Of a stretch of 64,000 bases of DNA, positions 56,220 to 64,000 are shown in pieces. The position numbers were made by a program, and so were the translations under genes. How positions within the stretch are numbered: position 1 is the first letter of the stretch; every line of letters starts with the position of its first letter. The DNA is from a bacterium EF100-94H03 bin56 (GTDB taxonomy: Bacteria > Pseudomonadota > Alphaproteobacteria > SP197). The notes under the pieces were generated by a model. That model saw only the letters and a program-made list of their open reading frames with translations. It had not been told where the DNA came from and made no database searches. The stretch covers positions 217,840 through 281,839 of the forward strand of contig MPMV01000001.1 of the NCBI GenBank assembly GCA_002238685.1, read 5' to 3'.

Positions 56220-57677
56220 ATGCAACTCAGTGACGCAACCCTGTTTCGCCAACAGTGCTACATAGATGGCGCCTGGTGCGACGCCGATTCACGCGACACC
56301 ATCGATGTCAGGAATCCGGCCACCGCCGGTGTGCTCGGAACCATTCCCCGGATGGGTACGGCCGAGACCCGAAGGGCCATCGAGGCTGCGGCTGCGGCAC
56401 TGCCGGCCTGGAAGGCGAAGACAGCGAAAGAGCGGGCATCGGTGCTGCGTCGCTGGTTTGAACTGATGCTCGAGAACCAGGAGGACCTGGCGCAGCTCAT
56501 GACCCTCGAACAGGGCAAGCCCCTGGCCGAGGCTCGTGGCGAGATCGCCTATGCGGCAAGCTTCATCGAGTGGTTTGCCGAAGAGGGCAAGAGAGTCTAC
56601 GGCGAAACCGTTCCCCAGCATCTCGCTGATCGCCGCATCCTTGTGCTGCGCGAACCCGTCGGCGTTGTGGGTGCGATCACGCCCTGGAACTTTCCTTCGG
56701 CCATGATCACGCGCAAGGCGGGACCGGCTCTCGCCGCAGGCTGCACCATCGTCTGCAAGCCGGCGACCGAAACACCCTATTCGGCCTTCGCTCTCGCAGA
56801 ACTTGGTGAACGCGCCGGATTGCCGAAAGGCGTTCTCAACGTCCTGACCGGCAAGTCGGCGGAGATCGGCAGCGAACTCACGGGCAATCCCGTGGTCCGC
56901 AAGATCACCTTCACCGGCTCCACGGAGATCGGCAAGATGCTGATGGAACAGGCGGCATCCACGGTCAAGAAGGTCACCATGGAGCTGGGAGGCAATGCGC
57001 CTTTCCTGGTGTTCGACGATGCCGATCTCGATGCCGCGGTCGAGGGCGCCATGCAGTCGAAGTTCCGCAACATGGGGCAGACTTGCGTGTGCGCCAACCG
57101 GATCTATGTCCAGTCCGCGGTCCACGATGCCTTCGCCGAAAGACTCGCGGCACGGGTAGCCGAGATGAAGGTCGGCAATGGCCTCGATGAGGGCGTCGTG
57201 CAGGGGCCGCTGATCAACCAGGCTGCGGTCGACAAGGTGGAAGAGCACATCGCCGACGCCTCGGCGAAGGGCGCACGCGTCCTCGTTGGCGGTCAGCGTC
57301 ACGCGCTCGGCGGCACCTTTTTCGAGCCGACGGTCATGGCCGACGTCAATCCGCAGATGCTCGTGGCGCGCGACGAGACCTTCGGTCCCCTGGCGCCACT
57401 CTTCCGGTTCGAGCGCGAGGACGAGGCGGTGTCCCTCGCCAACGACACGGAATTCGGCCTTGCCAGCTATTTCTATGCCCGTGACATCGGCCGTATCTGG
57501 CGTGTCAGCGAAGGCCTCGAGTACGGCATCGTCGGCGTCAACACCGGCATCATCTCCACCGAGGTGGCGCCCTTCGGCGGAGTCAAGGAATCCGGCATCG
57601 GGCGCGAAGGCAGCCACATGGGCATCGACGAGTACGTTGAATCCAAGTACGTCTGCGTTGCCGGCCTCGACAGCTGA
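56220..57677 (+). CDS. gabD: NAD-dependent succinate-semialdehyde dehydrogenase
   Basis: A 485-residue aldehyde dehydrogenase. The catalytic Cys is in MGQTCVCANRIYVQ, the general base Glu in VTMELGGNAPFLVFDDADLD, and the coenzyme motif is ITPWNFPSAMITRKAGPALA. Pattern and length fit GabD, which oxidises succinate semialdehyde to succinate in GABA and polyamine breakdown, agreeing with agmatine deiminase in this window. ATG 56220 follows GAGGA. gor starts 13 bases later. Confidence 0.9.
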   Translation: MQLSDATLFRQQCYIDGAWCDADSRDTIDVRNPATAGVLGTIPRMGTAETRRAIEAAAAALPAWKAKTAKERASVLRRWFELMLENQEDLAQLMTLEQGKPLAEARGEIAYAASFIEWFAEEGKRVYGETVPQHLADRRILVLREPVGVVGAITPWNFPSAMITRKAGPALAAGCTIVCKPATETPYSAFALAELGERAGLPKGVLNVLTGKSAEIGSELTGNPVVRKITFTGSTEIGKMLMEQAASTVKKVTMELGGNAPFLVFDDADLDAAVEGAMQSKFRNMGQTCVCANRIYVQSAVHDAFAERLAARVAEMKVGNGLDEGVVQGPLINQAAVDKVEEHIADASAKGARVLVGGQRHALGGTFFEPTVMADVNPQMLVARDETFGPLAPLFRFEREDEAVSLANDTEFGLASYFYARDIGRIWRVSEGLEYGIVGVNTGIISTEVAPFGGVKESGIGREGSHMGIDEYVESKYVCVAGLDS

Positions 57678-57690
57678 CACGGATCCTCCG

Positions 57691-59046
57691 ATGGGTTCCT
57701 TCGACTACGATCTCGTCGTCATTGGTGGCGGCTCCGGAGGGGTGCGCGCTGCGCGGTTTTCGGCGGCGGCAGGCGCCCGCGTGGCGATTGCCGAAGAACG
57801 TGACTGGGGTGGGACCTGCGTCAACGTGGGGTGCATTCCCAAGAAGCTCTTCGGGTATGCCGCCCATTACAGTGAGGAGTTCCGGGATGCCCGGCGCTTC
57901 GGCTGGTCGTCCATGGCGCCCGGCTTCGACTGGCCGACGCTGCGTGACAACAAGACGACCGAGATCTCCCGGTTGAACGGCATCTACGTCGACATGCTGA
58001 AAGACGCCGGCTGCAGTGTCCTCGAGGGCCGCGCCCGTCTCGCCGGTCCCCATGACGTTGAGATCGACTCGAAACGCGTTCAAGCCGCGAACATTCTCGT
58101 TGCGACAGGCGGCTGGCCGTATGTACCGGACATCCCCGGCAGGGAACACGCCATCACGTCGAACGAGTGCTTCTTTCTCGATGACCTGCCGGCGAGCATC
58201 GTCATCGTCGGCGGCGGTTACATCGCCGCGGAATTCGCCGGGATCTTTCACGGCCTTGGTCTTCATGTCACACAGCTCTACCGGGGAGAGCTCTTCCTGC
58301 GCGGCTTCGATGACGACATCCGGCGCCATCTCGCCGGGGAAATGCGGACGAAGGGGATCGATCTGCGGTTCTCCAGCGATGTGGCGGCCATTGCCCGGGT
58401 GGACGGCGGGTTTTCCGTCAGCCTTGCCGACGGAACCTGCCTGAAAACCGGCCTCGTGATGTATGCCACCGGCCGCCGGCCGCTCACCTCCGGTCTCGGG
58501 CTCGAGGAGGCCGGGGTGACCGTCAACGACAACGGCACGATTCCGGTTGACGACCACTTCCGCACGAACGTGCCGTCGGTCTTCGCCATCGGCGATGTTC
58601 TCGGCCGCTATGAACTGACGCCGGTGGCGACCACCGAGGGCATGGCGGTGGCGGCCACGCTCTTTGGCGACGGGCCGAAGAGCGTCGACTACACGAACAT
58701 CCCCTCGGCCGTCTTCTGCCAGCCGGAACTGGCCACGGTGGGCCTGACAGAATCGCAGGCGCGCCAGCGTCATGGAGATGGCGTCAACATCTACATGGCG
58801 CGTTTCAGGCCCTTGCGCCACACGATTTCCCTGAACAACGAGAAGATCCTGATGAAGCTCGTCGTCGCCTCCGCCACGGACCGCGTCGTCGGTGTTCACA
58901 TGGTGGGACCTGATGCCGCCGAGATCCTGCAGGGATTTGCGGTTGCCCTGAAGGCGGGCGCCACCAAGGCCGATTTCGACGCCACGGTCGGCATCCATCC
59001 CACCAGTGCCGAGGAATTCGTCACCATGCGCCAGAAGGCGGCGTGA
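57691..59046 (+). CDS. gor: Glutathione-disulfide reductase
   Basis: A 451-residue FAD/NADPH enzyme. The redox-active pair is in WGGTCVNVGCIPKKLFGYAA, the FAD motif is LVVIGGGSGGVRAAR, the NADPH motif is VIVGGGYIAAEFAGIFHGLG, and the dimer-interface base pair His/Glu is in GIHPTSAEEFVTMR. It regenerates reduced glutathione. ATG 57691 is the only sensible start. It is cotranscribed with gabD. Confidence 0.95.
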   Translation: MGSFDYDLVVIGGGSGGVRAARFSAAAGARVAIAEERDWGGTCVNVGCIPKKLFGYAAHYSEEFRDARRFGWSSMAPGFDWPTLRDNKTTEISRLNGIYVDMLKDAGCSVLEGRARLAGPHDVEIDSKRVQAANILVATGGWPYVPDIPGREHAITSNECFFLDDLPASIVIVGGGYIAAEFAGIFHGLGLHVTQLYRGELFLRGFDDDIRRHLAGEMRTKGIDLRFSSDVAAIARVDGGFSVSLADGTCLKTGLVMYATGRRPLTSGLGLEEAGVTVNDNGTIPVDDHFRTNVPSVFAIGDVLGRYELTPVATTEGMAVAATLFGDGPKSVDYTNIPSAVFCQPELATVGLTESQARQRHGDGVNIYMARFRPLRHTISLNNEKILMKLVVASATDRVVGVHMVGPDAAEILQGFAVALKAGATKADFDATVGIHPTSAEEFVTMRQKAA

Positions 59047-59057
59047 CAGTGAAGACG

Positions 59058-59133
59058 TGGTGCCGGGTGCGGGACTCGAACTCGCGACCTACCGCTTACA
59101 AGGCGGTTGCTCTACCAACTGAGCTAACCCGGC
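59058..59133 (-). tRNA. tRNA-Thr (anticodon TGT)
   Basis: Minus-strand cloverleaf of 76 nt, CCA encoded. Acceptor GCCGGGT pairs with ACCCGGC; D arm GCTC...GAGC; anticodon stem ACCGC/GCGGT with loop CTTGTAA giving TGT; T arm with GTTCGAGT. It reads ACA codons (and others by wobble). Confidence 0.95.
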
Positions 59134-59625
59134 CCTCGCCGCTACGTAGCACGGGTCGACGCCTCTTGTGAAACACTGCCGGACGAAGACGCAGTCACGC
59201 GCTTCGGCCGCGCCACCCTGTCAATTCATGGAGGCATGTTCGCAAGCACGAGAGCTTCGACACAAGTGAGTGTCCTGTGGAATTCGCGATCGAGCCGGAA
59301 GTGACGCACTGCGACCGGCGCACGGGTCCACGCAAGTGCCGGCACGATGGTGATGAACGGGCACAGGAGCCGGGATGTCGTCCGCGGGTCTCGTTCCCGT
59401 GGAGTGGTCGAAGGCGAGGCAGGTAGTCCTCACACAGGATTCGAAGGTGTGTCGTGAAGCACGTTCCGGCCACCGTCTCGCATGGAATCGAAGGCAGGGG
59501 TTGCAGCCAGCCTGGGCAACGGACCCGGAGGTCGAGCGAATAACGGATCGGAGACAATGCCAATCGATGAATTTTCCTTGAAAATACGGAATTGAATTGA
59601 GGATTTTCCAGGAATATGCTCGCGT
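59134..59625. other. Intergenic region between tRNA-Thr and the DUF4143 ATPase
   Basis: About 490 bases. Nothing is recognised in most of it. Its last 55 bases are A/T-rich and include an inverted repeat ATTTTC-ctt-GAAAAT (59571-59585) about 40 bp before the ATPase start, a possible operator or promoter element. Confidence 0.45.
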
Positions 59626-60777
59626 ATGATCATCGATCGACCCGTCGCCCGCGATCGCATCCACGAAGCGTTCTCCGTCCATCCCGCGGTCGCCCTGACC
59701 GGACCGCGCCAATGCGGCAAGACCACACTCGCCCGCATAATTGCAGCTGCTGATCCTGAGGGAAGCACGTTTTTCGATCTTGAGAGCGCGGTGGACCGTC
59801 GGCGACTGCAGGCGCCGGAGAGGACATTGGCGGGCCTCACCGGACTCGTGGTCATCGACGAGATACAGCGCGAGCCAGCGCTGTTCGAGACGCTTCGGGT
59901 CCTTGCTGATCGGCCCGACAATCCGGCACGGTTTCTCATGCTCGGGAGCGCATCGCCGGCGCTGATTGCGGGAATCTCGGAGTCCCTGGCCGGGCGCGTC
60001 GGGATTGTCAATCTGGGCGGATTCGATCTCTCGGAGGTCGATCCGGACTCGTGGCGCACCCTCTGGCTCCGTGGCGGTTTCCCGCGTGCATACCTCGCAC
60101 CGCACGACCGCGCCTCCACGGTGTGGAGGCGCAGCTTCGTTCAGACGTTCCTCGAGCGTGACATCCCCCAACTCGGCATCACCGTCCCGGCGGAGACCCT
60201 TCGAAGGTTCTGGACGATGCTGGCCCACTATCACGGTCAGGTGTGGAACGCGGCGGAGTTCGCCCGAGCGCTTGGCTCGAGCGAAGGTACGGCACGAAGG
60301 TACTTCGACATCCTGACGGGCGCGTTCATGGTACGAGCGCTCCCTCCCTGGTTTGCGAACATCCGCAAGCGTCAGGTCCGCTCACCCAGGATCTACGTGC
60401 GCGATACGGGGCTGCTCCACACCCTCCTCACAGTGGACACGGGCGATGAGGTCGCCGGCCACCCCAAGGTGGGAGCCTCTTTTGAAGGTTTCGCGGTGGA
60501 GCAGATCGCGAGTGTGTTCGGAACGAGCGGAGTGTATTTCTGGGCAACGCACGGCGGTGCAGAACTCGATCTGCTCGTCATGCGCGGCGGGAAGCGCTAC
60601 GGCTTCGAGTGCAAGCTCGCCGACGCTCCCGGCACTACGCGCTCCATGCGAGTAGCCCTGAACGACCTGGAGCTGGAGCACCTCTGGGTGGTGTACCCCG
60701 GACACGAGGCGTACCCGCTTGATGACCGGATCTCGGTGCTGCCGATCGCGGACATCCAGGCTCTGGCGTGGCGCTGA
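59626..60777 (+). CDS. DUF4143-family ATPase
   Basis: A 383-residue AAA-type P-loop ATPase with a C-terminal DUF4143 domain. Walker A is [16 protein letters not shown] (about residues 24-39), Walker B is LVVIDEIQREPALFE, and the DUF4143 part (from about 180) contains RRYFDILTGAFMVRALPPWF and a PD-(D/E)xK-like segment ELDLLVMRGGKRYGFECKLA. These proteins are scattered, often mobile, and of unknown function; some act in toxin- or defence-like settings. It stands alone here, next to a tRNA gene. Confidence 0.85.
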   Translation: MIIDRPVARDRIHEAFSVHPAVALTGPRQCGKTTLARIIAAADPEGSTFFDLESAVDRRRLQAPERTLAGLTGLVVIDEIQREPALFETLRVLADRPDNPARFLMLGSASPALIAGISESLAGRVGIVNLGGFDLSEVDPDSWRTLWLRGGFPRAYLAPHDRASTVWRRSFVQTFLERDIPQLGITVPAETLRRFWTMLAHYHGQVWNAAEFARALGSSEGTARRYFDILTGAFMVRALPPWFANIRKRQVRSPRIYVRDTGLLHTLLTVDTGDEVAGHPKVGASFEGFAVEQIASVFGTSGVYFWATHGGAELDLLVMRGGKRYGFECKLADAPGTTRSMRVALNDLELEHLWVVYPGHEAYPLDDRISVLPIADIQALAWR

Positions 60778-60895
60778 CTCATTGTGAACAACCCTGTTTC
60801 AACTTCCCGGGCATGACTGGTAAACTGTTATCGTCAGCGTACATTCGGTTGTCAGGGCGCGTGTGACGATAACGCATTCTTGGGGAGGAGACGAC

Positions 60896-62506
60896 ATGAC
60901 CGGACAGGACGTCCATCTTGACCAGACACTGAGGATCTTTGCCGGACAGAAGGGCGTGACACGGCGCGACTTCCTGGAGCGGGCGGTCGCTTCGGGAGTG
61001 ACGATCGCGGCTGCCACGGCGATGTGGAGTGAATCGGCGCGCGCCGCACAGGTCCGGGGCGGGCACATCGTCACGGCGGCGGGCGACGGGCAATCGGCCG
61101 ACTCGTTCATCATCGGCCACGCCGGCAACTCGCACCAGACCGCCCTTACGGAGACCTTCCGCAGCAAGCTGGTCGATGCGCGAAGCGATGGCGGCCTCGA
61201 TCCCATGCTGGCGACGGAGTGGGATGCATCGGACGCCGGCGCGACCTGGACCTTCAAGTTGCGCCAGGGCGTGGAGTTCCACAACGGCAAGACGCTTGAT
61301 GCCCAGGACGTGATCGATTCGATGAACGTCCACCGGGGTCCCGACTCGCAGTCGGGCGGCGCGTCGATGATGGCGATCGTGGCCGACATCCGGTCGGACG
61401 GCGACGACGTGATCTTCGAGCTCAGCGAGCCCGCAGCCGACTTCCCCTACTATCTGGCGCAGTACCTGTTCCAGGTGGCGCCGTCGGTGGACGGCGAGGT
61501 CGACATGTCGGGTGTCGGCACCGGCGCCTACGTCATGCAGGAGTACGAGCCGGGTGTGCGCGGCATCGGGGAGCGGTTTGCGAACTACTTCCTGGAGGAC
61601 CAGGGCTTCTTCGACTCCTTCGAGCATCTCTCGGTGAAGGATCACGCCGCGCTCTCTTCGGCGCTGGCCAGCGATTCGGTCCAGGCGGTGTGGCCGGTCG
61701 AGCCGAAGACCGCGGATCTTCTGGCGCAAAACGCGGGCGTCAGCATCCTGAGTGTCTCCGGCGGCTCGACCATCACGATGCCGATGCGCGCGGATACCCC
61801 ACCGTTCGACAATCTCGATTTTCGGCTGGCCATGAAGTATCTGGTTGATCGTGAACAGATGCGCGACGTGATCTTCAACGGCCATGCATCGCTGGCGAAC
61901 GATCACCCGGTTGCGCCCTTCGACCAGTTCTTCAACCCCGCCATTGCGCAGCGCGGGTTCGATCCGGACAGGGCGAAGCACCATCTCGAGAAGGCCGGTT
62001 ACGGCGGCGAGACGATCGAGATTCATGCCTCTGCCGCGGCGTTCAGCGGTGCGGTCGATTCCGGTGTCCTCTTCGCCGAGAACGCCAAGCAGGCCGGGTT
62101 CAACCTCGAGGTCGTGCGCCAACCCGTCGACGGATACTGGGCGGATGTCTGGGGTACGGTGCCCTTCTCCTACTGCTACTGGAACGCGCGTCCGACCCCG
62201 GACCTGATGCTCACGCTGGCCTACATCTGCGATGCGGCATGGGGCGACTCATACTGGTGTGACCGCGAGTTTACCGATCTGGTGGCGGCCGCGAGGACCG
62301 AGCTCGACACCGAAAAGCGCAAGCTTCTCTATGCCGATGTGCAGCTGATCCTGCACGAGCGCGGCTCGACCATCGTGCCTTTGTTCCAGAACCTGGTGCA
62401 TGGCGTCCGCGACCGGGTCGATACCGGCGGGGACGTCCTTGGCGCAGCGCCTTTCGACACCTACCGCATGTTCCGGAAGTGGTCGTTCAGGGACGGCACC
62501 GCCTGA
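60896..62506 (+). CDS. Oligopeptide/amine ABC transporter substrate-binding protein (SBP_bac_5)
   Basis: A 536-residue periplasmic binding protein of the DppA/OppA family. The Tat motif GVTRRDFLERAVASGVTIAA precedes maturation near SARAA. YSFKLRQGVEFHNGKTLDAQDV-type text (TWTFKLRQGVEFHNGKTLDA) and the ATKYLVDREQMRDVIFNGHA-like hinge segment are typical. ATG 60896 follows GGAGGAG at a good distance. No permease or ATPase genes are in the window, so it is an orphan or the rest lies elsewhere. Confidence 0.87.
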   Translation: MTGQDVHLDQTLRIFAGQKGVTRRDFLERAVASGVTIAAATAMWSESARAAQVRGGHIVTAAGDGQSADSFIIGHAGNSHQTALTETFRSKLVDARSDGGLDPMLATEWDASDAGATWTFKLRQGVEFHNGKTLDAQDVIDSMNVHRGPDSQSGGASMMAIVADIRSDGDDVIFELSEPAADFPYYLAQYLFQVAPSVDGEVDMSGVGTGAYVMQEYEPGVRGIGERFANYFLEDQGFFDSFEHLSVKDHAALSSALASDSVQAVWPVEPKTADLLAQNAGVSILSVSGGSTITMPMRADTPPFDNLDFRLAMKYLVDREQMRDVIFNGHASLANDHPVAPFDQFFNPAIAQRGFDPDRAKHHLEKAGYGGETIEIHASAAAFSGAVDSGVLFAENAKQAGFNLEVVRQPVDGYWADVWGTVPFSYCYWNARPTPDLMLTLAYICDAAWGDSYWCDREFTDLVAAARTELDTEKRKLLYADVQLILHERGSTIVPLFQNLVHGVRDRVDTGGDVLGAAPFDTYRMFRKWSFRDGTA

Positions 62507-62706
62507 AGCGCAGGTCAGGCGGCTCCGGTGGTCAGAAGGGACGGCTGAACAGCATCCTTCGGGCCGGAGTTCCCCATGGGCCCCCCGGCCCCGTCCTTCC
62601 TGTGGCCGGGGACCGTTGCGATCCCTCCGGCTTCAGGTCGGCCAACGGTGCGGACGGTGTGATTGCTCGGGCATCAGACGCGCGAAGAGCGCCGCGCCGC
62701 CCCTCG

Positions 62707-63450
62707 TCAATGGGTGCGGATCTCGTGGAGCGCGATGGCGGCGGCGCTTGCCACGTTGAGACTGAGTTCACGGCCCGGGGTGGCGATGCTCACCAGCTGA
62801 TCGCAAGTCCTGGCAACGAGACGGCGCAGGCCGCTCCCCTCGGCGCCGAGGACCAGGACGGCGGGGAGTGGCACCGGCGCCTGGCCCAGGGTGAGGGGAG
62901 CTTCGGCGTCGAGGCCGGTGATCCAGAAACCGCGTTTCTTGAGGTCGTCGAGGGCGCGGGCGATGTTGGAGACACGCACCAGGGGCACCCATTCGAGGGC
63001 GCCGGAGGCGGCATTGGCGAACGCCGCCGAAGGGGGTGGCGCATGCCGTTCCTGCATGACGACCGCCGCCGCGCCGAAGGCCGCAGCCGATCGCATGATG
63101 GCGCCGGCATTGCGGGGATCGCTGATGCGGTCGAGAACCACGACGACGTCGGCCGATCCGGGAATGTCGCGGATGGCGAGGTCCGGCAGCGGATGGACGA
63201 GCAGCGCCGCCCCCTGGTGGCGGGTGTCGCCGTCGAGGAGGGCGGCAATCGACGATGACGTCATCGCGTCACAGGTCGTCGTGTCGCGGCGTTGCGCGAG
63301 GAGCGGTTCCAGCCGCTCAAGCATCTCGCGCGTGGCTGCGAGGCGCACCACGCGCCGCCGCGGATTGGCGAGTGCCGCTGCCACCGGGTGGTGCCCGTGA
63401 ATCCACAGCGGCCTCGCGAACTTTTGTTGTGCCGGGTGCTTGCGGACCAT
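62707..63450 (-). CDS. rlmB: TrmH-family (SpoU) rRNA 2'-O-methyltransferase, RlmB-like
   Basis: A 247-residue SPOUT methyltransferase. An N-terminal substrate-binding domain (IHGHHPVAAALANPRRRVVR) is followed by the knotted catalytic domain: motif 1 VVVLDRISDPRNAGAIMRSA, motif 2 VLVLGAEGSGLRRLVARTCD and motif 3 LSLNVASAAAIALHEIR. It probably methylates G2251-type positions in 23S rRNA; a tRNA target cannot be excluded. It is divergent from the tRNA-Tyr gene. Confidence 0.88.
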   Translation of the reverse strand: MVRKHPAQQKFARPLWIHGHHPVAAALANPRRRVVRLAATREMLERLEPLLAQRRDTTTCDAMTSSSIAALLDGDTRHQGAALLVHPLPDLAIRDIPGSADVVVVLDRISDPRNAGAIMRSAAAFGAAAVVMQERHAPPPSAAFANAASGALEWVPLVRVSNIARALDDLKKRGFWITGLDAEAPLTLGQAPVPLPAVLVLGAEGSGLRRLVARTCDQLVSIATPGRELSLNVASAAAIALHEIRTH

Positions 63451-63468
63451 GGCGTTGTGCTATATATG
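63440..63468 (+). promoter_or_regulatory. Candidate promoter for tRNA-Tyr/tRNA-Gly/tuf
   Basis: TTGCGG (63440-63445), a 17-bp spacer and TATATG (63463-63468) lie about 120 bp before tRNA-Tyr and overlap the rlmB start region on the other strand. Spacing is ideal and the -10 region is markedly A/T-rich for this genome. Confidence 0.4.
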
Positions 63469-63590
63469 AGCGCTCCACCAATTGGAAATCCGGCGTGGTC
63501 GTCAACGGTGCAGGAGGCACTGCCCTTGTTGCGCGGCTGCTGTCGGGTTGATCGTGTCGCGAAACCTATCATCAGCAGTACATGTTGCCC

Positions 63591-63675
63591 GGAGGGATGC
63601 CTGAGCGGTTAAAAGGGACGGGCTGTAAACCCGTTGGCTATGCCTACGGTGGTTCGAATCCACCTCCCTCCACCA
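63591..63675 (+). tRNA. tRNA-Tyr (anticodon GTA)
   Basis: A class II tRNA of 85 nt with a long variable arm, CCA encoded. Acceptor GGAGGGA pairs with TCCCTCC; anticodon stem ACGGG/CCCGT with loop CTGTAAA gives GTA; T loop GTTCGAAT. Confidence 0.95.
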
Positions 63676-63713
63676 TTCCATGGTTCAGGGGGACGGTTGC
63701 GGGCCTCGACGAG

Positions 63714-63787
63714 GCGGGTGTAGCTCAGTGGCAGAGCCCCAGCCTTCCAAGCTGGTTACGCGGGTTCGATTCCCGCCACCCGCTCCA
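63714..63787 (+). tRNA. tRNA-Gly (anticodon TCC)
   Basis: A 74-nt tRNA with CCA encoded. Acceptor GCGGGTG pairs with CACCCGC; anticodon stem CCAGC/GCTGG with loop CTTCCAA gives TCC; T loop GTTCGATT. It follows tRNA-Tyr by 38 bp and precedes tuf, a standard alphaproteobacterial cluster. Confidence 0.95.
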
Positions 63788-63827
63788 CGCTCCCCGGACC
63801 CGGGACCATGATGTGATAACCAGGAAC

Positions 63828-63848
63828 ACCCTCCTCGTGAGGGAGGGT
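63828..63848 (+). terminator. Hairpin before tuf
   Basis: ACCCTCC-tcgtgag-GGAGGGT, 26 bp before the tuf start and 41 bp after tRNA-Gly, followed by TATT. It may separate tRNA processing from tuf expression or act as an attenuator. Confidence 0.4.
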
Positions 63849-63873
63849 TATTGACCAGGAGAGGTCGAGAAGG

Positions 63874-64000
63874 ATGGCCAAGGAGAAGTTTGAGCGTACG
63901 AAGCCGCATGCGAACATTGGAACGATTGGGCATGTGGATCACGGCAAGACGACGCTGACGGCGGCGATCACGCGGATTCTGGCTCGCACGGGTGGTGCGA
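63874..64000 (+). CDS. tuf: Elongation factor Tu (3' end outside window)
   Basis: The first 42 residues are seen: [20 protein letters not shown], then [20 protein letters not shown]. The G1 P-loop of EF-Tu (GHVDHGKT) is intact. ATG 63874 follows GAGAAGG. The rest continues beyond the right edge. Confidence 0.97.
   Translation, partial: MAKEKFERTKPHANIGTIGHVDHGKTTLTAAITRILARTGGA

Noticed and set aside
59058..60777. Genomic island integrated at tRNA-Thr
   Set aside because: The ATPase gene lies on the 5' side of the tRNA, no integrase is present and I found no repeat of the tRNA 3' end.
60779..62122. 447-codon minus-strand ORF opposite the oligopeptide-binding protein
   Set aside because: The plus strand encodes a normal binding protein with Tat signal and ribosome site; the antisense has none.

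Overview
The window reads as chromosomal DNA of a GC-rich alphaproteobacterium, probably free-living and possibly marine. The evidence is the gene order ruvC-ruvA-ruvB-ybgC-tolQ-tolR-tolA-tolB-pal-cpoB-tilS-ftsH-folP-glmM, a TrcR (DUF1013) regulator, an F0 operon with two divergent b-type subunits (atpI-atpB-atpE-atpF'-atpF), and many genes for methylated osmolytes. Coding density is high, and start codons are often GTG or TTG, with many 1-14 bp overlaps inside operons.

Layout. 1-3459: BetI-like regulator, a trimethylamine/dimethylglycine-dehydrogenase-like flavoprotein and a degenerate metallo-beta-lactamase-fold protein. 3460-5703: small accessory patch with an HNH nuclease gene of different base composition and an MNT/HEPN toxin-antitoxin-type pair. 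5818-15383: catabolic and transport genes: Tat-exported amine oxidase, a broken SLC13-type transporter, class II aldolase, MFS transporter, alpha/beta hydrolase, DMSP-lyase-like cupin, septation protein A and choline sulfatase. 15478-17337: TrcR and a quinone oxidoreductase. 17737-33466: the conserved core block (yebC, ruvCAB, tol-pal, cpoB, tilS, ftsH, folP, glmM, phzF-like, sirtuin), then agmatine deiminase. 35145-35824: a VapBC-type pair whose toxin carries an in-frame amber codon. 36033-40620: tandem glycine riboswitch followed by gcvT-gcvH-gcvPA-gcvPB. 40647-46413: accessory stretch with a remnant of a second dehydrogenase gene, an orphan PotD-like binding protein, an SDR, an unassigned methyltransferase and a homocysteine-methyltransferase-family protein. 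46888-49253: F0 ATP synthase operon. 49404-59046: MttB-family methyltransferase, gph, glmU-glmS, a PatB/MalY-type lyase, gabD and gor. 59058-64000: tRNA-Thr, a DUF4143 ATPase, an oligopeptide-type binding protein, a TrmH-family rRNA methyltransferase, tRNA-Tyr, tRNA-Gly and the start of tuf.

How the genes fit together (inference): choline sulfatase, the BetI-like regulator, the demethylating flavoprotein, the MttB-family protein, the homocysteine methyltransferase and the glycine cleavage system could form a dispersed route from choline-O-sulfate or other methylated amines through glycine to one-carbon units. The DMSP-lyase-like cupin suggests sulfonium osmolytes are also used. Two genes (the transporter and yebC) are broken by very similar imperfect tandem duplications that share a 19-bp G-rich word; these look more like assembly faults than biology and should be checked before either gene is called inactive.
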